From contig JBCBIJ010000001.1 of NCBI GenBank assembly GCA_038524795.1, forward strand, positions 443,900-507,899: DNA of 64,000 nucleotides, written 5' to 3'. Both the position numbers and the translations under genes were made by a program. Shown here piece by piece: positions 1 to 6,984 of this stretch. The notes beneath the pieces were generated by a model that saw only the letters and a program-made list of their open reading frames with translations, ran no database searches and was not told where the DNA came from. This DNA comes from CALBPI01 sp038524795 (GTDB lineage: Bacteria; Pseudomonadota; Gammaproteobacteria; Steroidobacterales; Woeseiaceae). Within the stretch, counting starts at the first letter, position 1. The number at the start of each line of letters is the position of its first letter.

Positions 1-443
1 AACCCCGGAACGTCAACGAGCCGTGGCCGCAGTGACAGGTGATTCGATAACGCGGGCAGCGCAGCGATACTCACCGCGGCGAGCGCGTCGCACCAAGCAT
101 CGTCCGTCCCCGTTACGGCACGGGCGGCGGGTCGGTGCTCGCGCGCGAGGTTCCAGACGAATCCCAGTGTCACAGTCACGAGCGAGGCCACGTCGGTATC
201 GTAGGCATCGAGGCGTGTGCTGCCCGGCGCGTCCTCCCCGCGGACCATGCGAAAGAGCAGAAACGGACAATCGGGCCAGCCCGGGTCTGCGCCGGACAAA
301 CGTACCGACAGCCGTTTCGTGAGCCCGGGCTCGGCCGCAAATCGGCCATCACGGGCTGCGGCGACGAGTACGGCAATGAAGCGCCGGTTGAGCGCGGAAA
401 CGTCGTGAAGCAAAGTGGGGTGCAGGCTCGGCTCTATAGGCAT
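1..443 (-). CDS. Hypothetical protein, 5' part only (runs off the left edge)
   Basis: An open frame reads leftwards from an ATG at 443-441 for 147 codons without a stop and leaves the window, so only the N-terminal part is visible. The start is well supported: an AGGAGG Shine-Dalgarno sequence lies about 6 bases upstream on the minus strand (about 450-457). The product begins MPIEPSLHPTLLHDVSALNR, has a normal soluble composition with many Asp, Arg and Ala residues, and shows no signal peptide. I do not recognise the family. It is divergent from the FlhC-like gene across a 126-base AT-rich spacer, so the two may share a control region. FlhD is not an obvious match. Confidence 0.7.
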   Translation of the reverse strand, partial: MPIEPSLHPTLLHDVSALNRRFIAVLVAAARDGRFAAEPGLTKRLSVRLSGADPGWPDCPFLLFRMVRGEDAPGSTRLDAYDTDVASLVTVTLGFVWNLAREHRPAARAVTGTDDAWCDALAAVSIAALPALSNHLSLRPRLVDVPG

Positions 444-569
444 CGCGGCCTCCTTTTTCTTTATATGGGACTAAATCTACATATTTACGCGAGTCGCAGA
501 GCACGCTACCTTAGCACTCGAATGCGATATATGCGCGTTCCTACTCATAAATGGTAGTTAGGAGGTGAC
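444..569. promoter_or_regulatory. Divergent, AT-rich promoter region between the partial gene and the flhC-like gene
   Basis: These 126 bases are clearly richer in A+T than the surrounding coding DNA. Both flanking genes start from it with strong ribosome-binding sites (AGGAGG on the minus strand, TAGGAGGTGAC just before 570 on the plus strand). Several TATAT-type stretches could serve as -10 elements, but no single promoter can be assigned by eye. Confidence 0.45.
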
Positions 570-1151
570 ATGAGCGAAATATACAGCCGCGAACGGGCGC
601 GGACAGACCTCGCGCTGGCCATGATCCAGCGTGAGGCGCGTACCAATACCATCAAGCGCTGCACCGGGCTCTCGGACGACCGGATCCGGAAACTGTGCAG
701 CCGTTACTTCACGGATCGTGGCGGTAACCGCGTGCGACGGCGACGCGGTAAGTCACCGCAGCAAACGGCGCGCTTTGTCCGCAATGCGAACCACCAACTG
801 CAGGCCACCACACTGATGAATCTGTTTGTGCTGCACAGTCTGATCCGCTTCGAAGGCGCCGGCTTTCGCGCCACGTGGTCGCACCCCGATGTCGCCGTAG
901 GCGAGCGCTTCTGCGCAGCATTCGATTCCTACCAGACGGTCTACGTGCGACCGCTCTACAGCTTTGAATGGGCCTGGGCGCTGCTGGTGGCGCTGGCGCG
1001 TGACGAGGACCTCACGCTGGGTGATTGCGACCGCTGCGGCAGCCAGTACGTGCGCGACCGTTACGACCTGGACCTGCACATCTGTCCCGCTTGCGAAATC
1101 CGGACAGAACGTCGACGTCGCCCGGGCGCCCGTCACTACGCGGGCGCCTAG
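570..1151 (+). CDS. flhC: FlhC-like flagellar-type transcriptional activator
   Basis: The 193-residue product resembles FlhC, the DNA-binding partner of FlhD in the flagellar master regulator FlhD4C2. It has the family's length and a C-terminal zinc-binding pattern of two CxxC pairs (C153/C156 and C172/C175), in the same arrangement as the four zinc cysteines of E. coli FlhC. An Arg/Lys-rich stretch (about residues 55-62) precedes the helical middle. The start is fixed by a strong TAGGAGG ribosome-binding site. No flhD or flagellar gene is visible nearby; the divergent upstream gene does not look like FlhD. It could therefore be a stand-alone FlhC-type regulator with non-flagellar targets. 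Confidence 0.75.
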   Translation: MSEIYSRERARTDLALAMIQREARTNTIKRCTGLSDDRIRKLCSRYFTDRGGNRVRRRRGKSPQQTARFVRNANHQLQATTLMNLFVLHSLIRFEGAGFRATWSHPDVAVGERFCAAFDSYQTVYVRPLYSFEWAWALLVALARDEDLTLGDCDRCGSQYVRDRYDLDLHICPACEIRTERRRRPGARHYAGA

Positions 1152-1210
1152 CCCCGGTTTTCGACTACACTCTCACGCGTGGCAGGTGCCACGATTTGGG
1201 AGGGGACCCC

Positions 1211-1600
1211 GTGTTACAAGAGTTCAAGAAGTTCGCCATGCGCGGCAATGTCGTCGACATGGCCGTGGGGATTGTCATCGGTGCCGCCTTTGGCGCCATC
1301 GTGAAGTCACTCGTTGCTGACGTCATCATGCCGCCGATCGGCGTCGTGATGAGTGGCATCGACTTCAGCGATATCATCATCCCGCTGAGTGACGATCCCG
1401 AAGCTGCGGCGATCAAGCTCGGCGTGTTCATCAACGCCGTGATCAATTTCATCATCGTGGCGTTCGCGATCTTCCTGGTCGTCAAAGGCATGAACAAGAT
1501 GCAGAAGCAGGAAGAAGAGGCGCCCGCCAAGCCGCCCGAGCCTTCTGCCGAAGAAAAACTGCTGACCGAGATTCGCGACCTGCTCAGCAAGCAGGGCTAA
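1211..1600 (+). CDS. mscL: Large-conductance mechanosensitive channel MscL
   Basis: The 129-residue inner-membrane protein opens as a large non-selective pore under membrane tension and protects cells from hypo-osmotic lysis. The start is GTG at 1211, seven bases after a GGGAGGGGA ribosome-binding site. The N-terminal motif LQEFKKFAMRGNVVDMAVG and the first membrane helix (about residues 15-45) are typical, followed by a periplasmic loop, the second helix (about 75-100) and a charged cytoplasmic C-terminal helix ending LLTEIRDLLSKQG. Family length is about 130-140 residues, so the gene is complete. It appears to be monocistronic. Confidence 0.97.
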   Translation: MLQEFKKFAMRGNVVDMAVGIVIGAAFGAIVKSLVADVIMPPIGVVMSGIDFSDIIIPLSDDPEAAAIKLGVFINAVINFIIVAFAIFLVVKGMNKMQKQEEEAPAKPPEPSAEEKLLTEIRDLLSKQG

Positions 1601-1615
1601 GTCTCGGTAACTGGC

Positions 1616-1641
1616 GCGGCGCCGGCGCGAGCCGGCGCCGC
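1616..1641. repeat. Perfect 11-bp GC-only inverted repeat after mscL
   Basis: GCGGCGCCGGC (1616-1626) and its exact complement (1631-1641) are separated by GCGA. It would form a very stable hairpin 15 bases after the mscL stop. No T-run follows, so it is not a classical intrinsic terminator; it may stabilise the mscL 3' end. Confidence 0.7.
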
Positions 1642-1668
1642 GTCGTCGTTAAGGAGACAGAAAACTGC

Positions 1669-2433
1669 ATGTGCCTTGTTACGGTCGGCTGGCAACAGCA
1701 TCCGGACTACGCGCTCGTCGTCGCCGCCAATCGCGACGAACGCTTTGACCGTCCCGCCTCACCGCTAGGCTGGTGGCCCGGCACGCCGCGCGTGCTTGCC
1801 GGACGCGATCTTGTTGCCGGCGGCACCTGGTTAGGCGTCAATGAGCACGGTCGTTTTTCGGTGGTGACCAATTACCGCGAGCCGCCGGGTGATCCGGCAC
1901 CGCGCAGCCGCGGCGAGCTCGTTTCCATGTGGCTCACGGACGGTCTGTCGGCCGAGCGGTTCCAACAGCGTCTCGAAGACACGGAGTCGGCTTACGCAGG
2001 CTTCAATCTTCTATTTGGAGATCGCAACAGTCTTCACTACTTCTCGAATCGGAGCACACGCGGCGGTGCGCTGGAGCCGGGCACCTACGCACTCAGCAAT
2101 GCGGTGCTCGACACGCCCTGGCCCAAGGCCGAGCTGGCCCGGGACCACATGCAACGCCAACTCGACGCAGGCGACACCACACCTGGCGCGTTCGCGGCTT
2201 TGCTGCAGGACACACGACCGGCGCCCGACGCGAGACTGCCCGATACGCACCTGCCCCTGGGACTGCGGCGGCTGCTGTCCGCACCCTTCATCGTGGGCGA
2301 GCACTACGGCACGCGCTGCTCGACAGTGCTGACGCTCCGTCACAGCGGCGAGGCGCGCGTCCACGAGCAGCACTTCGCGCCGGGCGGCGCGCCCGGCGAA
2401 GCCTACGAAGAGGTCTTCTCGCTGGCGCGCTAG
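1669..2433 (+). CDS. TANGO2/NRDE-family protein
   Basis: The 254-residue protein starts with a Cys directly after Met (MCLVTV) and contains the ANRDERFDRP motif that names the NRDE family. The whole chain is covered by this Ntn-hydrolase-like domain, and length is normal for bacterial members. Eukaryotic TANGO2 has been linked to haem and lipid handling; the bacterial biochemical activity is not firmly established. Cys2 would be the candidate nucleophile if the protein is processed as an Ntn hydrolase (inference). A TAAGGAG ribosome-binding site lies upstream. The 3' end overlaps the convergent esterase gene by four bases. Confidence 0.85.
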   Translation: MCLVTVGWQQHPDYALVVAANRDERFDRPASPLGWWPGTPRVLAGRDLVAGGTWLGVNEHGRFSVVTNYREPPGDPAPRSRGELVSMWLTDGLSAERFQQRLEDTESAYAGFNLLFGDRNSLHYFSNRSTRGGALEPGTYALSNAVLDTPWPKAELARDHMQRQLDAGDTTPGAFAALLQDTRPAPDARLPDTHLPLGLRRLLSAPFIVGEHYGTRCSTVLTLRHSGEARVHEQHFAPGGAPGEAYEEVFSLAR

Positions 2434-3092
2434 ACCGACAAGCGCTCAAGCAACCACTGCCGCATGAGCACGATTTCCTCGGCGCACACACTGTGCGGCA
2501 TGGGATAGGTCTGCCACTGCACCGTGTAGCCCAAGGCTTCAATCGCATCCCGCGACTGACTCGCAAGCGCCAGTGGCAGCACAGGGTCGTACTCCCCGTG
2601 CACCATAAGGATGGGCAAGGCGTCGCCATGATTGGCGTGCTCTTGAGCCACCGTGTCCGAAAGCGGCAGGTAGGTCGACAACGCCAACACACCGCCCACG
2701 GGCGTCGCATCCGTCAACGTGGAGAACAAGGCCACGGCACCGCCCTGTGAAAAACCCGCCACAACGATGCGTTCGCGTGCGACGCCGGCGGCTTCCTGCT
2801 CGGCGATCAGGCCGCGCAGGAACGCCACACTCTTGCGAATACCCGCGTCGTCGACCTGTGAATTCCGATCGAGGCCGAGAATGTCGTACCAGGACGGCAT
2901 CGACATGCCACCGTTGATCGTCACGGGTTGATGGGGCGCATGCGGAAACACAAATCGCCAGTGCGCCTCCGCGGGTAATCGCATCTCCGACACGATGGGC
3001 TCGAAGTCGTGCCCGTCGGCACCCAGACCGTGCAGCAGGATGATGGCAGCATCGGGCGATGCGCCCGTTTCGATAACGACGGGTTCCGGCAT
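2430..3092 (-). CDS. Alpha/beta-hydrolase: carboxylesterase / acyl-protein-thioesterase type
   Basis: The 220-residue cytosolic serine hydrolase belongs to the phospholipase/carboxylesterase family (EstB, YpfH, acyl-protein thioesterase). The HGLGADGHDF oxyanion segment lies at residues 21-30, the nucleophile is S115 in GFSQGG, and D169 (HGEYDP) and H200 (MPH) complete the triad. Length is normal. Likely substrates are short-chain esters or thioesters; the natural one cannot be read from sequence. It is transcribed divergently from argR, and its start is about 50 bases from the ARG-box-like sites, so arginine control of this gene is possible but not shown. Confidence 0.88.
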   Translation of the reverse strand: MPEPVVIETGASPDAAIILLHGLGADGHDFEPIVSEMRLPAEAHWRFVFPHAPHQPVTINGGMSMPSWYDILGLDRNSQVDDAGIRKSVAFLRGLIAEQEAAGVARERIVVAGFSQGGAVALFSTLTDATPVGGVLALSTYLPLSDTVAQEHANHGDALPILMVHGEYDPVLPLALASQSRDAIEALGYTVQWQTYPMPHSVCAEEIVLMRQWLLERLSV

Positions 3093-3140
3093 TGGGGGGC
3101 TCCAGGCTTTGTGGCGCGCGCAGCATAGCGCATTTGGGCT

Positions 3141-3176
3141 TGCATTATTATGCGCATCAATATTACTTTATGCGCA
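3141..3176. promoter_or_regulatory. ARG-box-like operator pair upstream of argR
   Basis: TGCATTATTATGCG at 3141-3154 matches 13 of 14 positions of the enterobacterial ARG-box consensus TGMATWWWWATKCA. A second, weaker site is marked by the exact repeat of TTATGCGCA at 3148-3156 and 3168-3176, giving a 20-bp spacing, close to the spacing of tandem ARG boxes. The pair lies 16-51 bases upstream of the argR start, where an autoregulatory ArgR operator would be expected, and would control the whole argR-argH transcript. Confidence 0.65.
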
Positions 3177-3191
3177 AATAGAGGAACCACC

Positions 3192-3650
3192 ATGCCGCCC
3201 GAAACCAATCAGCAGGAAGCACGTCGCGCCGTGATCCGGCGCCTGCTCCGAAAGCGCACGATCCGCACGCAGGCTGAGCTTGCGCAGCAGCTCGAGTCGC
3301 TGGGGCACCTGGTCACGCAGTCGAGCGTGAGCCGCGACCTGCGCGAGATGAACGTGATTAAGGACCCCGAGGGCTACCGACTGGACGATGCCGCGGCGGC
3401 CTCGCCGGCAGGCGAGAGCGGGGGCTTTGTGCGCGGTACAGCGACTGCGGGCAACCACTTGCTCGTGGTCAAGACGGCAATCGGCGCCGCCCAGCGTGTC
3501 GCCGTCGAGCTCGACCGCAGCGGCTGGCCCGAGATCGTCGGCACGCTGTCCGGCGACGACACCATTTTTATTGCCACCTCCGGTGCGGCCGCCAATCGGC
3601 GGTTGCAGCGGCGCCTCGCCGACTGGGGCGGGAGTAACCCCAATGACTGA
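3192..3650 (+). CDS. argR: Arginine repressor ArgR
   Basis: The 152-residue product has the ArgR layout: an N-terminal winged helix (about residues 8-70) with the recognition segment SSVSRDLREMNV, then a C-terminal arginine-binding/hexamerisation domain with the GDDTIF signature. The start is taken at 3192 because GAGGAA lies eight bases upstream; an in-frame ATG at 3150 would give an unusual N-terminus inside the operator. With arginine bound, ArgR represses arginine synthesis genes. Being first in the operon and overlapping argG by eight bases, it would control its own synthesis together with the pathway, unlike E. coli where argR is separate. Confidence 0.93.
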   Translation: MPPETNQQEARRAVIRRLLRKRTIRTQAELAQQLESLGHLVTQSSVSRDLREMNVIKDPEGYRLDDAAAASPAGESGGFVRGTATAGNHLLVVKTAIGAAQRVAVELDRSGWPEIVGTLSGDDTIFIATSGAAANRRLQRRLADWGGSNPND

Positions 3651-4860
3651 CAACGCACCCATCCTTCTTGCCTACTCGGGCGGTCTCGACACCTCGTTCT
3701 GCATTCCCTGGCTTCGCGAAACCTATGGCGCGCCCGTGATCACCATCACGATCGACACCGGTGGCATCGATACGGCAACCGCTGAAGACCTCGAACGCCG
3801 CGCGCTGGAGCTGGGCGCAGCCGAGCATCACCTTGTCGACGCTCGCAGCCATTTCTTTGACAGCGTGCTGCGCCACCTCATTGCGGGCAATGTGCGGCGC
3901 GGCCAGCTCTACCCGTTGTGCGTCGGCGCCGAGCGCGGCGTGCAGGCGCAAGCCATGGCCGAGGTGGCCAATGCTCGTGGCGCGACACGCATCGCCCACG
4001 GCTGCACAGCCGCGGGCAACGATCAGGTCCGTTTCGAAGTGGCACTGGCCGCGCTGGCACCCAACGCCGAGGTCCTGGCGCCCGTACGCGACAACAGCTG
4101 GGCGCGCGCGGACCAGATCGCCTACCTGGAGAAAGACAAGCTGCCATTGCCGCCCGCGGGGGGTGACTACTCCATCAATCGGGGGCTCTGGGGCGTCACG
4201 ATCGGCGGCCAGGAAACGCTCACAAGCCAGGGCTGCATTCCCGAGTCCGCTTGGGTGCTTTCGCCGGGCGCGCTCAAGGCGCCGCAGCCCGCAGAAACAC
4301 TCACTCTGGGATTCGAGGCGGGCGTGCCCGTGAGTATCGACGGGACGACCTACGAACCCATCGCCCTCATCGAGGCGCTCGAACAACGCGCCGCACGCTT
4401 CGGCATCGGCCGCGGTGTGCACCTGGGCGATACCATCCTGGGCACCAAGGGCCGCGTAGCCTTTGAGGCGCCTGCCGCAGAGGTGCTTATCGCAGCGCAC
4501 CGCGAGCTCGAGAAACTCGTGCTGAGCGCAGCGCAGCAACGCATCAAAGACGCCGTGGCGGCGAGCTACGGCGACTTCGTCCACGAGGGACGCCATCTCG
4601 ACCCGGCTTGCCGCGACATCGAGGCACTCTTCGACAGCGCGCAGCAGCGGGTCACGGGTACCGTGCAGGTTCGCCTGCAACCCGGCAGCGTCTTCATCGA
4701 GGGCCTCGACTCGCCCTTTTCGCTGCTGGCCGCCACGCGCGGTGTCTACGGCGAAGCAGCCGGCGAGTGGACGCCCGCCGACGCGCGTGGCTATGCGCGT
4801 GTGCTGTCACTGCCCGGCATTCTGCAGCAGCGTGCTGGGAAAGGCGGGGCGGCGTCATGA
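3643..4860 (+). CDS. argG: Argininosuccinate synthase
   Basis: The 405-residue enzyme condenses citrulline with aspartate using ATP. The PP-loop motif YSGGLDTSF lies within the first 20 residues, and the length matches the roughly 400-residue bacterial type I enzyme. The start at 3643 overlaps argR by eight bases (GGGCGGGAG acts as ribosome-binding site). Its stop overlaps the next start as ATGA, so translational coupling continues downstream. In a pathway with acetylornithine carbamoyltransferase, the citrulline substrate must come from deacetylated acetylcitrulline. Confidence 0.95.
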   Translation: MTDNAPILLAYSGGLDTSFCIPWLRETYGAPVITITIDTGGIDTATAEDLERRALELGAAEHHLVDARSHFFDSVLRHLIAGNVRRGQLYPLCVGAERGVQAQAMAEVANARGATRIAHGCTAAGNDQVRFEVALAALAPNAEVLAPVRDNSWARADQIAYLEKDKLPLPPAGGDYSINRGLWGVTIGGQETLTSQGCIPESAWVLSPGALKAPQPAETLTLGFEAGVPVSIDGTTYEPIALIEALEQRAARFGIGRGVHLGDTILGTKGRVAFEAPAAEVLIAAHRELEKLVLSAAQQRIKDAVAASYGDFVHEGRHLDPACRDIEALFDSAQQRVTGTVQVRLQPGSVFIEGLDSPFSLLAATRGVYGEAAGEWTPADARGYARVLSLPGILQQRAGKGGAAS

Positions 4861-5933
4861 GCACGATCCGCTCCACACAGGTCGACAAGGTGGCCTCTCT
4901 GGCTGCCGCCCAAAACCTGGGCCGCGAGTTGCGGCTTTCCGACGACATCGTCTGCGAAGAAGGCGTGCTCGTTGCCGTCGAGGTGCTCAACAACAAAAGC
5001 CGTTACAACACGCTCGAACTCACGAGCGGTCGTATGGCCGTCGTGAAGCGCGGTGACATTGTCGTGGGCGCGCTGGGCCATCGCAAAGCCCTGTTCGGCT
5101 ACTCCGGCCACATGCCCGAATCGCTGTCGCCCGGCGACACGCTGCAACTGCTCAACATCGGCGGCGTGCTCGGCTGCTGCGAATCGGTCAATGCCGAGCT
5201 CGGCGACCCGTTCGACTGCAAGGTGCTGGGCATGGTGCTCGACTTTCCTTATCTCGGTGAACGTATCGGCGTGCCGGCGCGCGCGGGTAGCGACGCACTG
5301 CCCAACATCGACACGCTCGACATGAATGGCGTACCTGTCGTGGCGCTTGCGGGCACCTGCATGGATGCGGGCAAAACCGCGGCAGCCTGCGCCATCGTGA
5401 GTCGCCTGCGCGCGCATGGCCTGTCGGTCGCGGCTTGCAAGGCCACGGGTGTGTCGCTGCGGCGCGATATCCTCGCAATGGAAGACGCCGGCGCGCGTGC
5501 CTCCATGCTGTTTTCGGATTTCGGCATCATGACGACGACCCGTGACAACGGTCCGGCGCTCACACGTGCGCTGCTCGCAGCGCTGGCCGCCGACAAGCCG
5601 GACGTCATCGTCATGGAGCTCGGCGACGGGTTGCTCGGCACCTACGGCGTCGACGCCATACTCGCTGACGATGAGATCCGCCCGAACCTCACGAGTGTCG
5701 TGCTCTGCGCCAACGACCCCGTTGCCGCCTGGGGCGGCGTGCGCATCCTGCGCGAGACCTACGACATCGAGCCCGCGGTGGTAACGGGACCGGCCACGGA
5801 CAACGCCGTCGGCGTGGACCTCATCGAACAGCAGATGGGTGTCACGGCACGCAACGCGCTCACCAGCGGTCTCGCGTTGGGTGATGCCGTGCACGCCTCG
5901 CTCTCAGGGAACGGGGGTGCGGCCAATGACTGA
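4857..5933 (+). CDS. Unknown BioD/DUF1611-like P-loop protein inside the arginine operon
   Basis: The 358-residue protein has two parts. Residues about 1-155 are rich in beta strands and Gly (VVKRGDIVVGALGHRKALFG) and match nothing I recognise. Residues about 156-345 form a P-loop NTPase-like domain with a Walker A variant GTCMDAGKT at 166-174, the spacing seen in dethiobiotin synthetase and DUF1611 proteins, plus a conserved-looking CKATG (194-198) and an acidic strand end ELGDG (254-258). Overlaps of 4 bases with argG and 8 bases with argC make co-translation near certain. The operon lacks argA/argJ and argE, so a missing pathway role is plausible. DUF1611 member DgcN has been reported as a D-glutamate N-acetyltransferase (from memory); whether this protein acetylates L-glutamate is only a hypothesis. 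Confidence 0.8.
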   Translation: MSTIRSTQVDKVASLAAAQNLGRELRLSDDIVCEEGVLVAVEVLNNKSRYNTLELTSGRMAVVKRGDIVVGALGHRKALFGYSGHMPESLSPGDTLQLLNIGGVLGCCESVNAELGDPFDCKVLGMVLDFPYLGERIGVPARAGSDALPNIDTLDMNGVPVVALAGTCMDAGKTAAACAIVSRLRAHGLSVAACKATGVSLRRDILAMEDAGARASMLFSDFGIMTTTRDNGPALTRALLAALAADKPDVIVMELGDGLLGTYGVDAILADDEIRPNLTSVVLCANDPVAAWGGVRILRETYDIEPAVVTGPATDNAVGVDLIEQQMGVTARNALTSGLALGDAVHASLSGNGGAAND

Positions 5934-6984
5934 GCGCACGCCCTGCATTGTGCTCGGCGCCACGGGCTATGTTGGCGGCGAGTTGCTCCGACTCATCGCC
6001 GGGCATCCCGGGCTCGAGTTGCACGCCGCCACCTCGGACCGCCAGTTTGGCAACGCCATCGCGGACCAGTTTCCGCATCTCGCAAGCCACATCGATTCGA
6101 ACTTCGTATCGACCGACGGCGCGATGGCGACCCTGGCGACGCGTCAATCGGCAGCGGTGTTTTCGGCCGCCCCGCACGGCGCCGCAGCGGCGACCATCGC
6201 GGCGACACTCGACGCCGCCGAGGCCGCGGGCACCAGCGTGCACATCGTCGACGCTTCCGCCGACTTTCGCTACGCCGATGCCGACGCCTACGCAGCCGTC
6301 TACGGCCGCGCGCACGGTGCGCCAGAGCGACTGCCGCAGTTTGTGAGCGCCGTGCCGGAACACCTGAATGAGACGCCCGCGAAGCACGTTGGGCACCCAG
6401 GGTGCTTCGCAACAGCGATGCAGCTCGCCATCGTCCCGCTGCTCAAGCACGGACTTTCGAAACCCGAGTTTGTTGCGACAGGCATCACGGGCGCCACGGG
6501 ATCGGGCAAGGTGCCGACGGCGACCACGCACTTGCCGGAGCGGCACGCCAACCTGTTCGCCTACAAGCCGCTGTCGCACCGCCACGCGCCGGAAGTCGTG
6601 GCCCACGTCGCTGCCGCCACGGGCACAACACCCGCGCTGCATTTCGTGCCGCACTCGGGGCCATTCGCCCGTGGCATCCACATGACCGTGGTCGCACCCG
6701 CAACCGCCGCGTGCAACGAGGCGTCTTTGCGCGAGGCCTTCGCGGGCTATTACGCGTCCGCACCGTTCATCCGTGTGGTCGACGGCATGCCGCGACTGAA
6801 GTCTGTGGTCGGCAGCAACTTTGCGCACATCGGTGTCGCGACAGCAAACGACACGGTCTGCGTCACCGTGGTCATCGACAATCTCGTCAAAGGCGCCGCG
6901 GGTGGCGCGGTGCAGTGGATGAACCGACTGCTGGGGCTCGACGAGACTGCGGGCCTCATGCAAAGCGCGGCGGGGTGGACCTGA
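5926..6984 (+). CDS. argC: N-acetyl-gamma-glutamyl-phosphate reductase
   Basis: The 352-residue enzyme reduces N-acetylglutamyl phosphate to the semialdehyde with NADPH. The Rossmann motif GATGYVGGEL is at residues 11-20 and the catalytic cysteine is C160 in GHPGC. The length is that of type 1 ArgC. The start at 5926 overlaps the upstream gene by eight bases; longer in-frame starts would extend into that gene and are unlikely. The stop and the argD start share one base (TGATG). Confidence 0.95.
   Translation: MTERTPCIVLGATGYVGGELLRLIAGHPGLELHAATSDRQFGNAIADQFPHLASHIDSNFVSTDGAMATLATRQSAAVFSAAPHGAAAATIAATLDAAEAAGTSVHIVDASADFRYADADAYAAVYGRAHGAPERLPQFVSAVPEHLNETPAKHVGHPGCFATAMQLAIVPLLKHGLSKPEFVATGITGATGSGKVPTATTHLPERHANLFAYKPLSHRHAPEVVAHVAAATGTTPALHFVPHSGPFARGIHMTVVAPATAACNEASLREAFAGYYASAPFIRVVDGMPRLKSVVGSNFAHIGVATANDTVCVTVVIDNLVKGAAGGAVQWMNRLLGLDETAGLMQSAAGWT

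Noticed and set aside
1616..1641. Intrinsic terminator after mscL
   Set aside because: The hairpin is perfect but has no T-run, so it is listed only as an inverted repeat.
3568..4680. Long antisense open frame (370 codons) opposite argG
   Set aside because: A by-product of high G+C codon use in argG; product is His/Arg/Cys-rich with no family resemblance, and argG is certain.
4791..5894. Antisense open frame (367 codons) opposite the P-loop gene
   Set aside because: Shadow frame; the plus-strand frame has a Walker A motif, coupling overlaps and normal composition.
4857..5933. Annotation of the P-loop protein as dethiobiotin synthetase
   Set aside because: Only the P-loop spacing matches; it has a long unrelated N-terminal half and there is no biotin gene nearby.
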